A DNA stretch of 64,000 bases, taken from positions 4,391,509 through 4,455,508 of the forward strand of contig OZ026553.1 in the NCBI GenBank assembly GCA_964020155.1. Direction: 5' to 3'. The notes beneath the pieces were generated by a model that saw only the letters and a list, made by a program, of their open reading frames with translations, was not told the DNA's origin and made no database searches. Of this stretch, positions 1 to 40,554 are shown in pieces. Source of the stretch: Chondrilla cf. caribensis (taxonomy: Eukaryota; Porifera; Demospongiae; Chondrillida; Chondrillidae). The position numbers and the translations under genes were made by a program. Numbering within the stretch: the stretch's first letter is position 1; every line of letters begins with the position of its first letter.

Positions 1-471
1 GAGTCTGGACATAAGGACAAATACACACACACACAGGCCATTGTGCGTGACACCAATCACAGACTCGCACACGCTAGTCTCCTATCGGTGTGGATTTCTA
101 TTAGTTCCCTAGGGACTGTGAATCGAAAGGACTTCAGAGCATTTCTGAAATTTCACCCACTCTATCTACTTCTAGCACCCTCGCATGCACACACAGGACA
201 GGACAGCGTCCATTGGTACACAAGTGCTCCCCAGGATTAGAACAGTAACCACACAAACAGTTGTTCTTAACAAATGATTGATTCAGTGTGAACCTTCTGT
301 TGGAGAAGCCTACAATTGGTTGTTTCACAGAATCAATCATTTGAGATTGTTCATTCGGTGTGTTTCCAAAAGCCCAGTATAATCTGAAATATGCCATCCA
401 ATATATACACCCACCCATATCCGCCCACACACAAGCCGTAAAAGTTACAATTGTTTTCAACCCGTAAGGAC

Positions 472-796
472 TCAATGCAACCCGGTACCAATTTCACCAG
501 GATGTCTGAAGAAGCCATAGAAAAGGAAAACCTTGGGGTAAAAATGTCCATTATTGTCAGGATGCAGGTATGTGTGTGTCAACTTCCAAACCTCTTTATT
601 CCATCCATTCCAGCCTTGCCCATGTCTGGAGGATTCTGTGTACCGATGAAGGTAGACAGTTTTGACTGCCCTAACACCATAATGAAATTGTGGACAAATC
701 CTTCAGGCAGAAAGCCTGACCACCACTCACAAACACATTGTGTACTGTCACTAATTGTTATCAGACTCCTATCAATTACACCAGCCACTCTGTCTG
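472..796 (-). CDS. possible 3' end (two exons) of an unidentified gene
   Basis: Two minus-strand blocks read like exons. Exon A (592-796) follows an acceptor ending ccag, is open throughout and ends at AAGAG|gtttgg in phase 2. Its product includes EWWSGFLPEGFVHNFIMVLG and NPPDMGKAGMDGIKR. Exon B (472-505) follows a good pyrimidine-rich acceptor (ttctatggcttcttcag), completes the split codon and reads 11 codons to a TGA. I do not recognise the family. The donor gtttgg is weak, and upstream exons were not found. It may belong to a gene downstream of USB1 or be a chance open frame. Confidence 0.3.
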
Positions 797-1766
797 CTGG
801 TAAATACACAATTACTAAAAACATGTGTATGTTTGTAACAACATAATATGTACAATACCATAAACATGTATGTAATTATATTATGTAGCATGTAAAGTAC
901 ATACATAGGTATGTTAGTTCATACATACTTCACTGACATACTATACTATACACACACATCTGTATATATGCATACACATACAAAAGTATAACTACATACA
1001 CAGTGCGGGTACTTACACATGTAGACATCCAACATACATAGGTACTGTATATATGTATACACTTGATGGGTTAGTGTTGTAACAATATCAAGGGGTGTCC
1101 TACTGTGTATCAAACATGACTACCAGCGGACAATACCACAGGTGGTATGGTTGAGAAATCCCCAATAATATTGTGAAGCAGGAGCGAATTTGGATTGATT
1201 GCCAGATTTCGGACTTGCGAACATTAAGTGAGGTTCCACATGGCATGAAATTGGAAGCAGACATCTTCTTGAGAGAGAATTTGGTTCTCATAGAAAGACC
1301 GACTGGAAGATGTTTCAGCAGATCTCAAGAAACAGGGACAGTTCGAAAGGACTAAATGGTATATTGGAATTTACACAGCCTAAAAAGTTAAACATTACTA
1401 TGCAGTACGATTGGCATACGTCACTTTTTATACACAAAATACACATTACAACACACATACCATGTACTAAAGGCTAAAATTTATTTTCTGCAAAAAAACT
1501 AAAAGTTGTTTACCGGAATTCAAAGACTGTTGACGGTTGCACACATGTGAGACGCCCACACATACATTACCTGTCACCAGGTACAGGAAATCTATAGGTG
1601 ACAAATCAAAACACCACTTGCCTAGTAATCCAGCTATGATGTGGGTGTATGCTTGATCATGCATTCCACAAATTGTCCACGAGTGCTTGAAAGGTCAAAC
1701 TCCCAGCTAGGTATGAGGACAGGATGAGTTCGAACGGAAGGTGTTGACCTTATAAACCACTGAGAA

Positions 1767-2155
1767 CACTGAACCTCTCTCCAATCCACCCACTACTGGG
1801 ACCACTCTACAGTGGAACCTCTCTCCAATCCACCCACTACTGGGACCACTCTACAGTGGAGCCTCTCTCTAATCCACCCACTACTGGGACCACTCTACAG
1901 TGGAACCTCTCTCTAATCCACCCACTACTGGGACCACTCTACAGTGGAGCCTCTCTCTAATCCACCCACTACTGGGACCACTCTACAGTGGAACCTCTCT
2001 CTAATCCACCCACTACTGGGACCACTCTACAGTGGAGCCTCTCTCTAATCCACCCACTACTGGGACCACTCTACAGTGGAGCCCCTCTCTAATCCACCCA
2101 CTACTGAGACCACTCTACAGTAGAACATCTCCCAATCCACCCACTACTGGGACCA
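1767..2155. repeat. minisatellite, ~45-bp unit, ~8-9 copies
   Basis: Direct tandem copies of a unit containing CTACAGTGGAACCTCTCT followed by a CCACCCACTACTGGGACCA stretch. Copies differ by single bases (gaa/gag, ctcc/ctct). The core resembles the ends of the TACAGTGGACCTC MITE at 22385. No coding evidence. Confidence 0.9.
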
Positions 2156-2524
2156 TCGCTATTAATTCCTTCCAAATAAGCTACATACACACAGTTACTG
2201 GATATATAGTAGAGTCTCATTATAGAGTAACTTGAATATTTTGCTTAATAATACATATTATTGCCTGTCACGGGCTGTATATTTATTGTATATTTCATCA
2301 GATTAACTGAATTACCAATCGAATGAAACTAGTTTCAGCATTCCCCGAGATCCGGCAAAAAGAGATTCTACTGTACAATTTTGGAGCATACATACATACA
2401 TACACCCATTGTAGAATACTATAGTGTACAATACATAACAATATACACACAATGTACAATACAAACCTAGAATTTGTCTGTGATGAGGACTGACATATGT
2501 TGTACAGACTATAGTATGTACCTA

Positions 2525-2992
2525 CAGTGCAACCTGCTTAGTAAGTACCTGGGTTAGCACACACTCCTGGTTAGTACACACTCCTGGTTAGTACACACCC
2601 CTGGTTAGCACACACTCCTGGTTAGTACATACTTCTGGTTAGTGCACAATCCTGGTTAGTACATACTTCTGGTTAGTGCACACTCCTGGTTTGCACACAC
2701 TCCTGGTTAGCACACACTCCTGGTTAGTACACACTCCTGGTTAGCACACACTCCTGGTTAGCACACACTTCTGGTTAGTGCACAATCCTGATTAGTACAT
2801 ACTTCTGGTTAGTACACACTCCTGGTTAGCACACACCCCTGGTTAGTATGCACTCCGGTTAGTACACACTCCTAGTTAGTACACACTCCTGGTTAGTACA
2901 CACTCCTAGTTAGTACACACTCCTGGTTAGTACACACTCCTAGTTAGTACACACTCCTGGTTAGTACATACTCCTGGTTAGTGAGTATACCC
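2525..2992. repeat. minisatellite, ~18-bp CCTGGTTAGTACACACT unit
   Basis: About 25 direct copies of CTCCTGGTTAGTACACA with GCACACA, ACATACT and CCTAGTT variants. The array starts from a copy of the dispersed CTTAGTAAGTACCTGGGTTAG element and grades into its tail near 2995-3010. The reverse complement of the unit is the core of the 28.9-29.5 kb array. Confidence 0.9.
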
Positions 2993-3295
2993 CACTCAGT
3001 CCCTAGCTCATGTAGGCAGTGTCAACCAGTGCTGATAGCAAGTACTCTGATAAGAAGTTCAGATTTGGTGTGCCATTCAAAATACTTACTGAGCAAGTTG
3101 GACTGTAAATGCAAAAACAAAACTGTATATACGTAAGCAAAGAAATTGACTCAATAAGGCGTGCAATGGGTATCTTCTTACACTGTATGCATTTTCTCAC
3201 ACTCCCATACATTTAAAAAATAAAACACCAATAAAAGGCGGATTGTTAACACAACTGGTTGAATACAACCACTAAAGGTAGCCCCTTTTGAATGT

Positions 3296-3481
3296 CACTC
3301 CACCTGCCCTCCACCTGCCCTCCACCTGCCCTCCACCTGCCCTCCACCTGCCCTCCACCTGCCCTCCAGCTGCCCTCCAGCTGCCCTCCAGCTGCCCTCC
3401 AGCTGCCCTCCACCTGCCCTCCACCTGCCCTCCAGCTGCCCTCCACCTGCCCTCCACCTGCCCTCCACCTGCCCTCCAACT
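3296..3481. repeat. minisatellite, 11-bp CCCTCCACCTG unit
   Basis: About 17 perfect or near-perfect 11-bp copies with a block of CCAGCTG variants in the middle. Because 11 is not a multiple of three, open frames run through all phases on both strands; they are not genes. Confidence 0.95.
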
Positions 3482-4274
3482 GCTGGAAGTAACCTCTGTT
3501 TATTCTTTTCATTGGAGGAGTACTGTACAAATTAAGTTCAAATTTCACCTCTCGATAGTGACTGTTAGAAGGTATTGAGCAGTTAATAGCGATACATATT
3601 ATACACACATGTGTACAACTCCATGTACTGTACTCCTACATACTGACATATCTAATATGTCTGTATGTATGTGTACGTACAGATACTACATATGAATGCA
3701 GGAAACCATTTATGTGAGTAATGTATATACACAAACTGCAGGTATGTGACAATGTAGATGTGTACATACAGTAGATGAACACATGTACACACATCCACAT
3801 ACATCAAAAACAGCATACAGTACTGTACTGGCCAATAGTATGTACATATATACTATACTATACTATGCAGTAGCATACATACAGTACATACATACATACA
3901 TACTTACTGTATGGGCAGTATAAATCTGTATGTATTGCGTATGATGAAGGTATTATTGTATGCACATGTGAGGGTTCTCAGGCGTGAACAACACCATCCA
4001 ATACTAGCATGTCCTCCCAATGAGCCCAGCTACAATACACCTAGGAAGAGGGGGTAGGCAGGATTTGAAGGGAACATACAGATAGACAGGGGACGGTATG
4101 ATGAATGGGTTGGGTCTTGTCTTGGAGAATAAAAGAGAATTGAAAATGGAGACCGAATCGTTGGAAAATGAGAATGAAGGTTGGTGTTTATCGAAGAATA
4201 ATAAAAATTGAAGAATATATAAATATGCGGTTGATTAAAGGAGACTACTAGGCCTTAATTGTGTAAACTCCAGT

Positions 4275-4502
4275 ACTGAAGGGGGAGGGGCAATGCACCA
4301 CCGAAGGGGGAGGGGCAATATACCACCGAAGGGGCGGGCAATGCACCACTGAAGGGGGAGGGGCAATACACCACTGAAGGGGGAGGGGCAATGCACCACC
4401 GAAGGGGCGGGGCAATACACCACTGAAGGGGGAGGGGCAATGCACCACTGAAGGGGGAGGGGCAATACACCACTGAAGGGGGAGGGGCAATGCACCACTG
4501 AT
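4275..4502. repeat. G-rich minisatellite, ~25-bp unit
   Basis: Nine or so copies of GAAGGGGGAGGGGCAATGC followed by ACCAC(C/T). Runs of G5, G4 and GGGG in each unit could favour G-quadruplex folding on this strand (inference). Confidence 0.9.
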
Positions 4503-5760
4503 GATGGGAGGCAAGAACAAACAAGGAGAACGACTATACCAAACCAGTAATGAGTGTCCATTCAGGGAACTATGTTCACAGTAAAGTCACCATCATACAA
4601 TGAGCACCATTGCCACACAAATTACAGAAGCACACATTCAATACACTTTCAATGGTGTCTCAAGAACTACCACTCACACACTGTCAATATAGCATTCAGC
4701 GCATATGTATTAGCAATTACTACATACGCATTACATTCAATCCAGCATGTAATGACTGCCATGCCAAATCCCTCGTGGAGGAAGCATGGCCACAGTTGAG
4801 GTATGCGGAAGCCACCGCAATACATCCACCAAATCCTGTTTACATGACTCTCTATACCTTCCGTATGCATAAAAATGAATAAAATACTAGGTAAACGTCA
4901 CCTACAGTACAATACATGTTGTTTACCCCGAATTACCTTGTGTACAGTGCATATAACAACGAATAAACTATTCGGTAAATGAATACAACATTCGGAAGAC
5001 AATCTATTCAATTACACATTGATTTAGCGTGCTGCATTGACTGAACGTGACAGTGAATAGGAGACAGGAATACCGACAAGGCATTCACTGCAACTCTCCA
5101 AGTATCGCATAAACACACACTCTGAACTGTGGAGGGTGGGGTGGGGGGGGAGGGGCAGAGCTGTGAAGCCATCTAAGTGATGGGCGGGTACGCACATAAT
5201 AGAGTATGTGGTAACTGAGAGAGAGTCTTCCCAGAATCACACAGAGTGCAGAGAACACTCTTTTGGGCAAACTAGGTGCAAGGGACCCACAGAATCACTC
5301 CTTGCTATCAGATCTCATCAGCTCTTGTACATTGTAATACGTACACACCATTACAGGAAACCGAACAAGCTTAAATTGCTTGGTGTCAAATGATAGTTTG
5401 TCTCACGCAAGAGTGTCCATATATTGACATCGTTTTACTTCATGTACTGTGAGTACTGCATGTACTGTATATACATATCTGTGATCACACATGGTATGGT
5501 ATGTAAAAGTGGGTGAAGTCTTCTTGGGATCACATAGTACAGCGCATACATATCCACTACACCTAAGTATGTTGAACTACACGCAGTCTTACTACAATCA
5601 CATATGTACATGTGCATGTATGTATCCAGGGTTCTACCCATCTGTACTGATACATAGCAAACCGCTAGGCGGTTGAATTTCTTAATATGTTGTGGTAAGA
5701 ACCCTGATACTGTATGTATGTTGAACCAGGTATGTACATGCATTTATACTGTGAGCACAT

Positions 5761-5944
5761 ACAGTAGAGTGAATTCTTGTTAATCCGCCACCGCTTTATC
5801 CGCCAAACCTTTTAATCCACCACAATTTCCCAGTACCAATATAATGTACAAGTACCAATGAATATCTAGTTACTCCCCCAAACTTGTTAATCCACCATAT
5901 TCTTCGAAAACCAATTGCGGCAGATTAACGAGTATTCACTGTAC
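5761..5944. mobile_element. MITE, GTTAATCCGCC family, full-length copy
   Basis: About 180 bp with inverted ends: AGTGAATTCTTGTTAATCCG on the left, and its reverse-complement-like GATTAACGAGTATTCACTGTA on the right. Internal motifs ATCCRCCA are repeated. Similar copies lie at 15948-16102, 33761-33940, 36580-36648 and 62045-62218. The TACAGT..ACTGTA termini suggest Tc1/mariner or pogo-like mobilisation (family knowledge, not shown). Confidence 0.8.
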
Positions 5945-6081
5945 ATAGATATGCAGTGTATGACGGTATGCTCATTCATATACGTGTGTACATACATACA
6001 GTTGTACTGTGAATGTGTACAGTACATACAGTATGCCTGTAGTGGGTGAGGATACGTATGTACAGTGTTCGTACATCTCAC

Positions 6082-34844
<28,763 letters not shown>

Positions 34845-34945
34845 TGTCGTTCCAATCCTCGAACAAATCGCTCATTCGCTCGCCATTTTTCGAAACAACG
34901 TAGTTCAGTCACGTGCATGACGTATTATACGACACCAAAATGGCG
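34845..34945 (-). promoter_or_regulatory. USB1 promoter / 5' leader
   Basis: Upstream of the USB1 start the sequence becomes CpG-rich. It carries CACGTGAC (E-box/CRE-like, near 34912), TGACGTA-like text and ATGGCGCC near 34940. No TATA box is seen, as usual for a housekeeping promoter. The extent is inferred. Confidence 0.5.
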
Positions 34946-35042
34946 CCAGATTAAGGAAATACAGTATGCATAGTAAACGTACGTACGTACTATAGCAAAG
35001 TATAGACAGTCAAAAATGTACTGACATGGTCTGGAGATAGGG

Positions 35043-35433
35043 TTAGGCATAGGCATCTTTTATGGATGCACACAACACTGTAGCACTTTCTGGTGTTTTG
35101 ACCCGTATGACGTAAGTCACTGGCGTCTTATCATCAGGTTCCTTTGGATTGAGTGGAGGAAAGGGAGGCACAACAAACAGTATGTTCTTCTCCGTCTGCT
35201 GGAGAGGAGTGGTGGGAGAGACGTACACACTGAGAAGAGTCTTCTTTGTGACATTGTCCGAACGCATCAGGAGCCATGCCTTCTTGTCCTTCTTCTCCAC
35301 TTTGAGGAGGCCTACTCCGAGAGTCACGTACTCATCTCCCTTCTTGTAGAATAGCTTGGCTCTAGTCTCTCCAGGACCAGGTTCAGATTTGGGCACCACA
35401 GGAGGTCCATCTGAGCAAAGGGGAGGACACTGA

Positions 35434-35480
<47 letters not shown>

Positions 35481-37502
35481 GCGCGCACATGCACAAACAC
35501 ACACACAAACACACACACACACACACACTTCTGAAAGTAATGCATACATTTGTACTATAGCTACATGCATTCACATACATACGTATATGCATCAAGGACG
35601 TATGTCAGGACATACTAACAATGTACATATGTTCATAATATACGTACATAATAAGTGATTGAATGGGTAGAATGGGAGTAATCTATAAATAAGTTAAAAA
35701 CACACCTGGAATCAGGTTCATTAGCTGGACAAGTGTACATACAACCGAAAAATGGATTCTGCAAGATCTCTAAGGCCCTAACCAAAATCCAAACCTTGAT
35801 CCCACATCTGCATATACGTACATGTACCTACGTACGTACATACGTACCTTCGTCAACGTTTGATCCTGTCTGTTGGTCTCCATTACTTGTCGTGCTGACT
35901 ACAGGGATGGACTGACTAGACGTCTGGACATTATCAGTCACCGGCTTCCGCAATAGGGAAATAGACAACGCTGCGGATGTCTGTGTTTGAGGTGTACCCG
36001 ATATCTCAGACGTCTGTGACTGGCTGGCGGCCGATAATTCAGTCGTCTGACTACATTCCGAGTCAGTAACTTGACTCTCTCCCTCACTGGCAGTTGATTC
36101 AGAGCCAAACTTCTCTTCTATGCCCTGGATGTGTTTCTGATAGTCCTTGAACACAGGTGTGAGGTCAACATAAGGATTTTCCTTGATGTGCTTCTGGATC
36201 CACTCCAACACACTGGTGTTGAGACTCTTCAGGTTTGTCAGGTATAAGGATTTATCTGGTGCGGATTGAATGCCTTTTGAAGGATCGCTGCCAGCCACTC
36301 CCACAAGAGGTGTGGTCGACGACACTCCCAGAGTTGTCTTCAGCAAGGGATTAGCAGTGGGTTGTGAGGTCAGTCCAGTTCTGGCACCAAACACTGGCGG
36401 CTTCTGACCAGACAGCAATGACGAGGCTTGAGGGAGGCCAAAGGAGGAACTCACTGCCGTTGAACTGGTGAGGTTGATCCCTGAAAACAGTCCCTTTCCA
36501 GCACTAGTGCTCTGTGAATGAATATGAGGCACTCATATAGAAACCCATCATATACATGTATGTATATCTATATATACACATACAGTGAATTCTTGTTGAT
36601 TTGCCACAAATGAATTCATTTCCAGAAAATATGATGGATTATTGAGTAACTACGTAGACATCCATCACTATTAGTGTACTGTATTGAAGCTGAACTTACT
36701 GCATACATACGTATGTGTGCATGCAGAAGTGCATATAACAGAAAGTACGTACAATGAAGAACACTACTCATGTCATAAGCTTGAAATGTAGGGACTTGGA
36801 AACTCACCCCTTCTGGTTTCTTACGAACTGCAGATTTGATTCTACAGTGGACAGTAGACAACAATAAAAATGATCCACATATGCGTACACAGTACGTGCA
36901 GCATGAGCCCAGTACGCACATCATGTACATACATATCTGCATGCATGGTTTGTTCAGTATTATATTATAGTGGCCAAACGTAATAAAGCACCAAAGAAGG
37001 TAACTTTGAATTTCAAGGACTTGGTAGTCCTGAAGTGCGATTGGCGAAAATCCTATACAACCCAAATGCAACAAAATGGCTAAGGGGTCGCATGTACCTA
37101 TATACATAAGCCGAGGGCAGTTTATCAAACATGAGTGATACTGAATGGCAGGTAGGGTCAATGGTGTTAGAACATTGTCGCATAGCGAAAACAGTCAAAA
37201 AGAGAGATAAAATACGGTCAGTTTCTGGTTTCAGTCACTCAGCAAAATGTATATGGACTCAGTTCAACGTACATACGAGTTTTCATGACGCTTTCATCCG
37301 CTCTCAGAAAAGTACCAATCTATAAATACAAGAGAAAACAACTTGGTCAGTGCATTTCTTCGACATGGGCTAGGACACGACTTTACAAGTTTCTGTTCAT
37401 TACATAAGCTAAAAACCTCCTCACCTCTTCCGAATCTTCTTCATCAAGGTACTGCTGGGCGTTATCTTGAGTCAACTGAGTATCGGCTATTCTTTTTGGC
37501 AT
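35043..37502 (-). CDS. NUP50: NUP50, nucleoporin with RanBP1 domain
   Basis: NUP50 binds importin-alpha and Ran at the nuclear basket and helps recycle import receptors. Exon 1 (37425-37502) codes MPKRIADTQLTQDNAQQYLD plus EEDSEE, the family's importin-alpha-binding N-terminus. A 34-nt exon (36808-36841) codes the basic RIKSAVRKKPEG segment. Exon 36511-35848 (664 nt) holds sparse FG motifs (GLFSG, SSFGL, PVFGA) and the conserved EWIQKHIKENPYVDLTPVF block. The last exon (35410-35043) codes the RanBP1 domain (LFYKKGDEYVTLGVGLL) to a TAA. The last three exons join in phase. One short exon between exon 1 (ends phase 0) and the 34-nt exon (enters phase 2) was not found. The protein is about 385 aa, shorter than vertebrate forms. 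A (CA)n tract lies in the last intron. Confidence 0.9.
35439..35529. repeat. (CA)n microsatellite in NUP50 last intron
   Basis: CA tract with a CGCGCGCA core, starting about 30 bp upstream of the last acceptor on the minus strand. Confidence 0.96.
36580..36648. mobile_element. truncated GTTAATCCGCC MITE in NUP50 intron
   Basis: TACAGTGAATTCTTGTTGAT then ATGATGGATTATTGAGTA; the internal part is deleted. Confidence 0.55.
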
Positions 37503-37645
37503 TTTCTTCTTTCTGTAAAAAATCCCACCATTTACAGGTCACGTGGAAATCAGGTGAATTTAAATGGCGCGTACGTGCTTTTACTTAGGCCTCCACGTGT
37601 AGATCAAGTACTTAAATTGGTACTTCTGTTCGTAAAAGCAATCCT
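37503..37645. promoter_or_regulatory. divergent promoter, NUP50 / CARD gene (copy 1)
   Basis: Only 143 bp separate the NUP50 ATG (minus) and the CARD-gene ATG (plus). The half nearest NUP50 is almost identical to the copy at 59243-59384 and holds CCACCATTTACAGG, GGTCACGTGG (E-box) and AAATGGCGCG. No TATA box is seen. The half nearest the CARD gene has diverged. A shared, bidirectional promoter is inferred. Confidence 0.7.
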
Positions 37646-38185
37646 ATGGGTGGAGAAGAAATAAAAGTATCCATAGAATTATATTCGAAACTTAGGAGGT
37701 CCTTAGGGCCTGGGTCTGTTGCTGCTGAGTTGTACAGTGAGCAGGTTCTATCAGAAGAACAATATCAAAAACAACCCAGGCTGTGGAGAAAACAAAAACC
37801 GCATCCTAAAATATGTACAGGCGTGTGAAAAACCAGGCATATTCGATATATTTGTGCAGTGTATCAAGGATGCAGACCCGGCCATGGAATACCTGGCTGA
37901 AGAGCTCATAGCAGGTGAGTTTATTCTATTTTCTCATTCCTATCAAAAAACTGCCCTCACTATGAACCGTTGGAGAAAAGAAAGTGTATCGAGAATGCTG
38001 TCCCGGCAATGGAATACCTGGCTGGCCCAGAGAGCTCTTTCTCTTCCTCGAATGAAATACCATTGAATGAAGCATTGAACATCCATGATTTGAAACTGTG
38101 TATTGAGACAGGCGCAATCACTAATGTTTCAAAAATGTTCCATTCTTATTCTGGAATAGGGTTTTTCCTCCTGTGCATGCATTAG
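37646..38185 (+). pseudogene. CARD-domain gene copy, frame-broken
   Basis: Copy of the intact CARD exon at 59385. The frame starts MGGEEIKVSIELYSKLRRSL, runs through GPGSVAAELYSEQVLSEEQY, then loses the segment after KQP. After that it reads in the wrong phase to a TGA at 37826. The second half of the domain (KPGIFDIFVQCIKDADPAM then EYLAEELIAG) and the donor gtgagt at 37915 remain in another frame. Just downstream, 37940-38040 repeats scrambled pieces of the same exon (AACCGTTGGAGAAAAGAA; GGCAATGGAATACCTGGCTG), including text like the missing segment. Decayed by deletion and local rearrangement; an intron explanation is less likely. Confidence 0.75.
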
Positions 38186-38199
38186 ACCTGTAGACAGGT

Positions 38200-38985
38200 G
38201 ATTGATTTTAATGTAAAGTGCATATGATTGCGTTTTTTTAGAATGGTAACAATTATATTATTATTAGAATGCACATATAAATTGCAATAAATTGATATTT
38301 AGTAAATAGAGTAGACTATTGAAAAGAGTTAGTGAGGAGTGGCATCATGCATGGTCAAATCAATAGAAACAATGTCAATTCGTGGACTTCTGTAAGTAGA
38401 TCTTGATATGGTTGCGGTTAGGTTTAGGGTTAGCAGTATTTAATAAACCTGGATTCAAGGTATATGAGCAAATTATCCCCAACCCCAAGCTTTACACAGT
38501 AAACAAATAGACTTCCAGGTTTACAAGAACCTTTGTGGTTTAATTCTACCCTAATTTTGTAAAACTCATCCCCTTTCCATATCCCGCATATATAGGCCTG
38601 CTTTAAATTTTACACAATGGTATGCTAACGTTTAACATTCCCATTATGATAATAATATCATCAGATTATATGGCCAGCTGACTATTTCACATATCTACAC
38701 TGTGTGCACTGTAACAACATCCTTTGACTATTCATCATCGCTGTATAATATACACTTGATTGAATCAGACATTATTATGTCATCGATTGAATGATTGTCA
38801 GTTCTATTCGTAATTTAATCAAAAGCAATGGACAGCATAATTCAGCAACTACACACTCAAAATATATGCTACGAAAACCTATTTTATTATGTTTTCCTTA
38901 AATTTCAAATTATTAGAAGGATTAAATGTCCTATGCTGTCAGCCTGTTTGCAATTAATCTGAGTGTTGCAATCTTTAGTTCCAAG
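38200..38985. other. AT-rich intergenic, no feature
   Basis: Low-complexity AT-rich sequence without tandem arrays, exons or clear elements, up to the 3' end of the secreted peptide gene. Confidence 0.5.
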
Positions 38986-38986
38986 A

Positions 38987-39498
38987 TCACATTTGGCTGA
39001 ATACGTAGGTAGAGGAATGATTATTGTCATTGAAGTACAATATATGTACATGTATTGAGGAACTCACCAGCTGTTGGCATGCATGCAAATCCCCACTCTT
39101 TTATGTCCAAGAGCATCTTGCGTAATTGTCTTGCAAGAAGGATAGTGTGGTAAAGGGCAGGTTGCCCTCCTCACACGCTCTCCCTTACAACCCAGAAATT
39201 CGTAGCACAAATCTGAGTAAATATATGTATAACAAATTTGTTCACATCATAACTGTGTTACACTGATATAATAATTATACTCTATCATAACTAAGAGTCA
39301 GCATCTGCATGAATTAATGCTAACCTAAACAGTAATATTTGGGTTTGAAATCTGTGCGATATTAACAGATAAATTATTTCATTTGTAGACTTATGCATTT
39401 CTAGCTATACATTACCACTGACTATACTTACAGTCGGCCTGAGCCTGATAAGCAATGGCTCCAAGAACCAACAGAACCAAGAGGACTCCTTGAAACAT
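38987..39498 (-). CDS. secreted six-cysteine peptide (paralogue A)
   Basis: Three exons. Exon 1 (39432-39498) codes a textbook signal peptide (MFQGVLLVLLVLGAIAYQAQA). Exon 2 (39068-39212) codes the mature peptide. The junction with exon 3 (38987-38996) makes the last cysteine, then two residues and TGA. Phases 1 and 2 match paralogue B exactly. Cysteine spacing is C-x5-C-x9-C-x7-C-x15-C-x5-C, and the mature part is rich in Lys/Arg. Such small secreted disulfide peptides may be defensive, signalling or structural; function is unknown. A TATA box lies about 100 bp upstream. Sequence past the stop stays similar to paralogue B. Splicing is inferred, so the C-terminal end is the least certain part. 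Confidence 0.65.
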
Positions 39499-39650
39499 TT
39501 CAGATCACCTTGGATTATTGCATCAAACAAGACTGTCACAGTTGTTCCCACCAAAGAACTCACAGAATGAATGAACAAGTGGAGCTCTATAGCTAGCTTT
39601 TATAGCCCCTGGTAGCATGTGATGTTCATGCTTATTACAAACTCACAAAC
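39499..39650 (-). promoter_or_regulatory. promoter and 5' leader of paralogue A
   Basis: On the minus strand, GGCTATAAAAGC (about 39598-39609) is a TATA box. It is followed by GAGCTCCACTTGTTCATTCA, GTGGGAACAACTGTGACAGT and the ATG. The whole ~150 bp, including upstream CATCACATGCTACCAG, matches the promoter of paralogue B at 49455-49593. Transcription probably starts near 39570. Confidence 0.75.
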
Positions 39651-40554
39651 ATGCATAAATTTATTCAATAGACCTTCGGATCCTTTTCCTTCATTCATCT
39701 AACTACTGACTCGGAGTAGTAGCTCTGGGTCTGTCCTACGTCAATTGTACTCCCACATTAGAATTTATTGAGTAATACTCAATTGACATATTACCCAAGA
39801 TATGATTCAATAATAATTAAATTGTATTGTAGTAACCACATGTGGAAGGAAAATGTTCCACCACCACTGCCTATACAGATGATATGTAACACATGGCCGT
39901 GATACCCACTGCCTGAAGGATTGGAGGAGTGCACATGAAGTTAGATGTGTTCTAATATTATTTCAACCTCTTGATATCCCATTCCAGGACCTATTGAACT
40001 CAAGTACAGGGAATTGGTGAGAAAGTGAAACTATACCATTAAATTTTGGAGAAGCTTCAATTCATGCAATAATAATATACGATAAGCAAACTATGCAGAG
40101 TAGAAAACTGCATATAATAAATAATTGTGAATGGTAAGCACTTGTGACGTTTTGTCCAAATATTTTAGCTGTGAAACAATATTTTACTGATAATAATTAT
40201 GAAACAATTAATCATTCACATAACATTCAGATTGAGAATAATATTTGTTCACAATACCATGCTTTTTTAAACATAATTATAGTCTAAGAGCTCAATTTAT
40301 GTGACTTTTAGGTTATGGCTGCATCATAGAATGTACAGTTGTTGAGGATGTGGCTGTTTTAGAATGGGACTATGGCACTGCATATAGAGAGCACATTCAC
40401 ATGTTACACATGAACATGATTTCATGCATGCACACACACATACACTTTCTTCATATGACCATACACATGAGAATTTAATTGAGTAACGCTCAAAGTCAGC
40501 ATATTACTCCATCAGTGATACAATAATATAATTAAACTACACCCACATGCATGT

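Noticed and set aside
3100..3135. Micro-exon with acceptor tgtttttgcatttacag and donor gtaagt
   Set aside because: The block (TCCAACTTGCTCA) is the inverted end of the dispersed CTTAGTAAGTAC element, not coding.
3246..3608. Pro/Cys- or Gly/Trp-rich frames around the 11-bp repeat
   Set aside because: Open in many frames on both strands purely from repeat composition.
36997..37021. 25-nt block after acceptor gcacttcag (DYQVLEIQ) as the missing NUP50 exon
   Set aside because: Its length leaves phase 1, whereas the next exon needs phase 2; the donor gttacc is poor.
37131..37250. Plus-strand frame with VGSMVLEHCRIAKTVKKRD, resembling the missing NUP50 exon
   Set aside because: It lies on the strand opposite to NUP50 and lacks a matching splice phase; the resemblance is short and probably chance.
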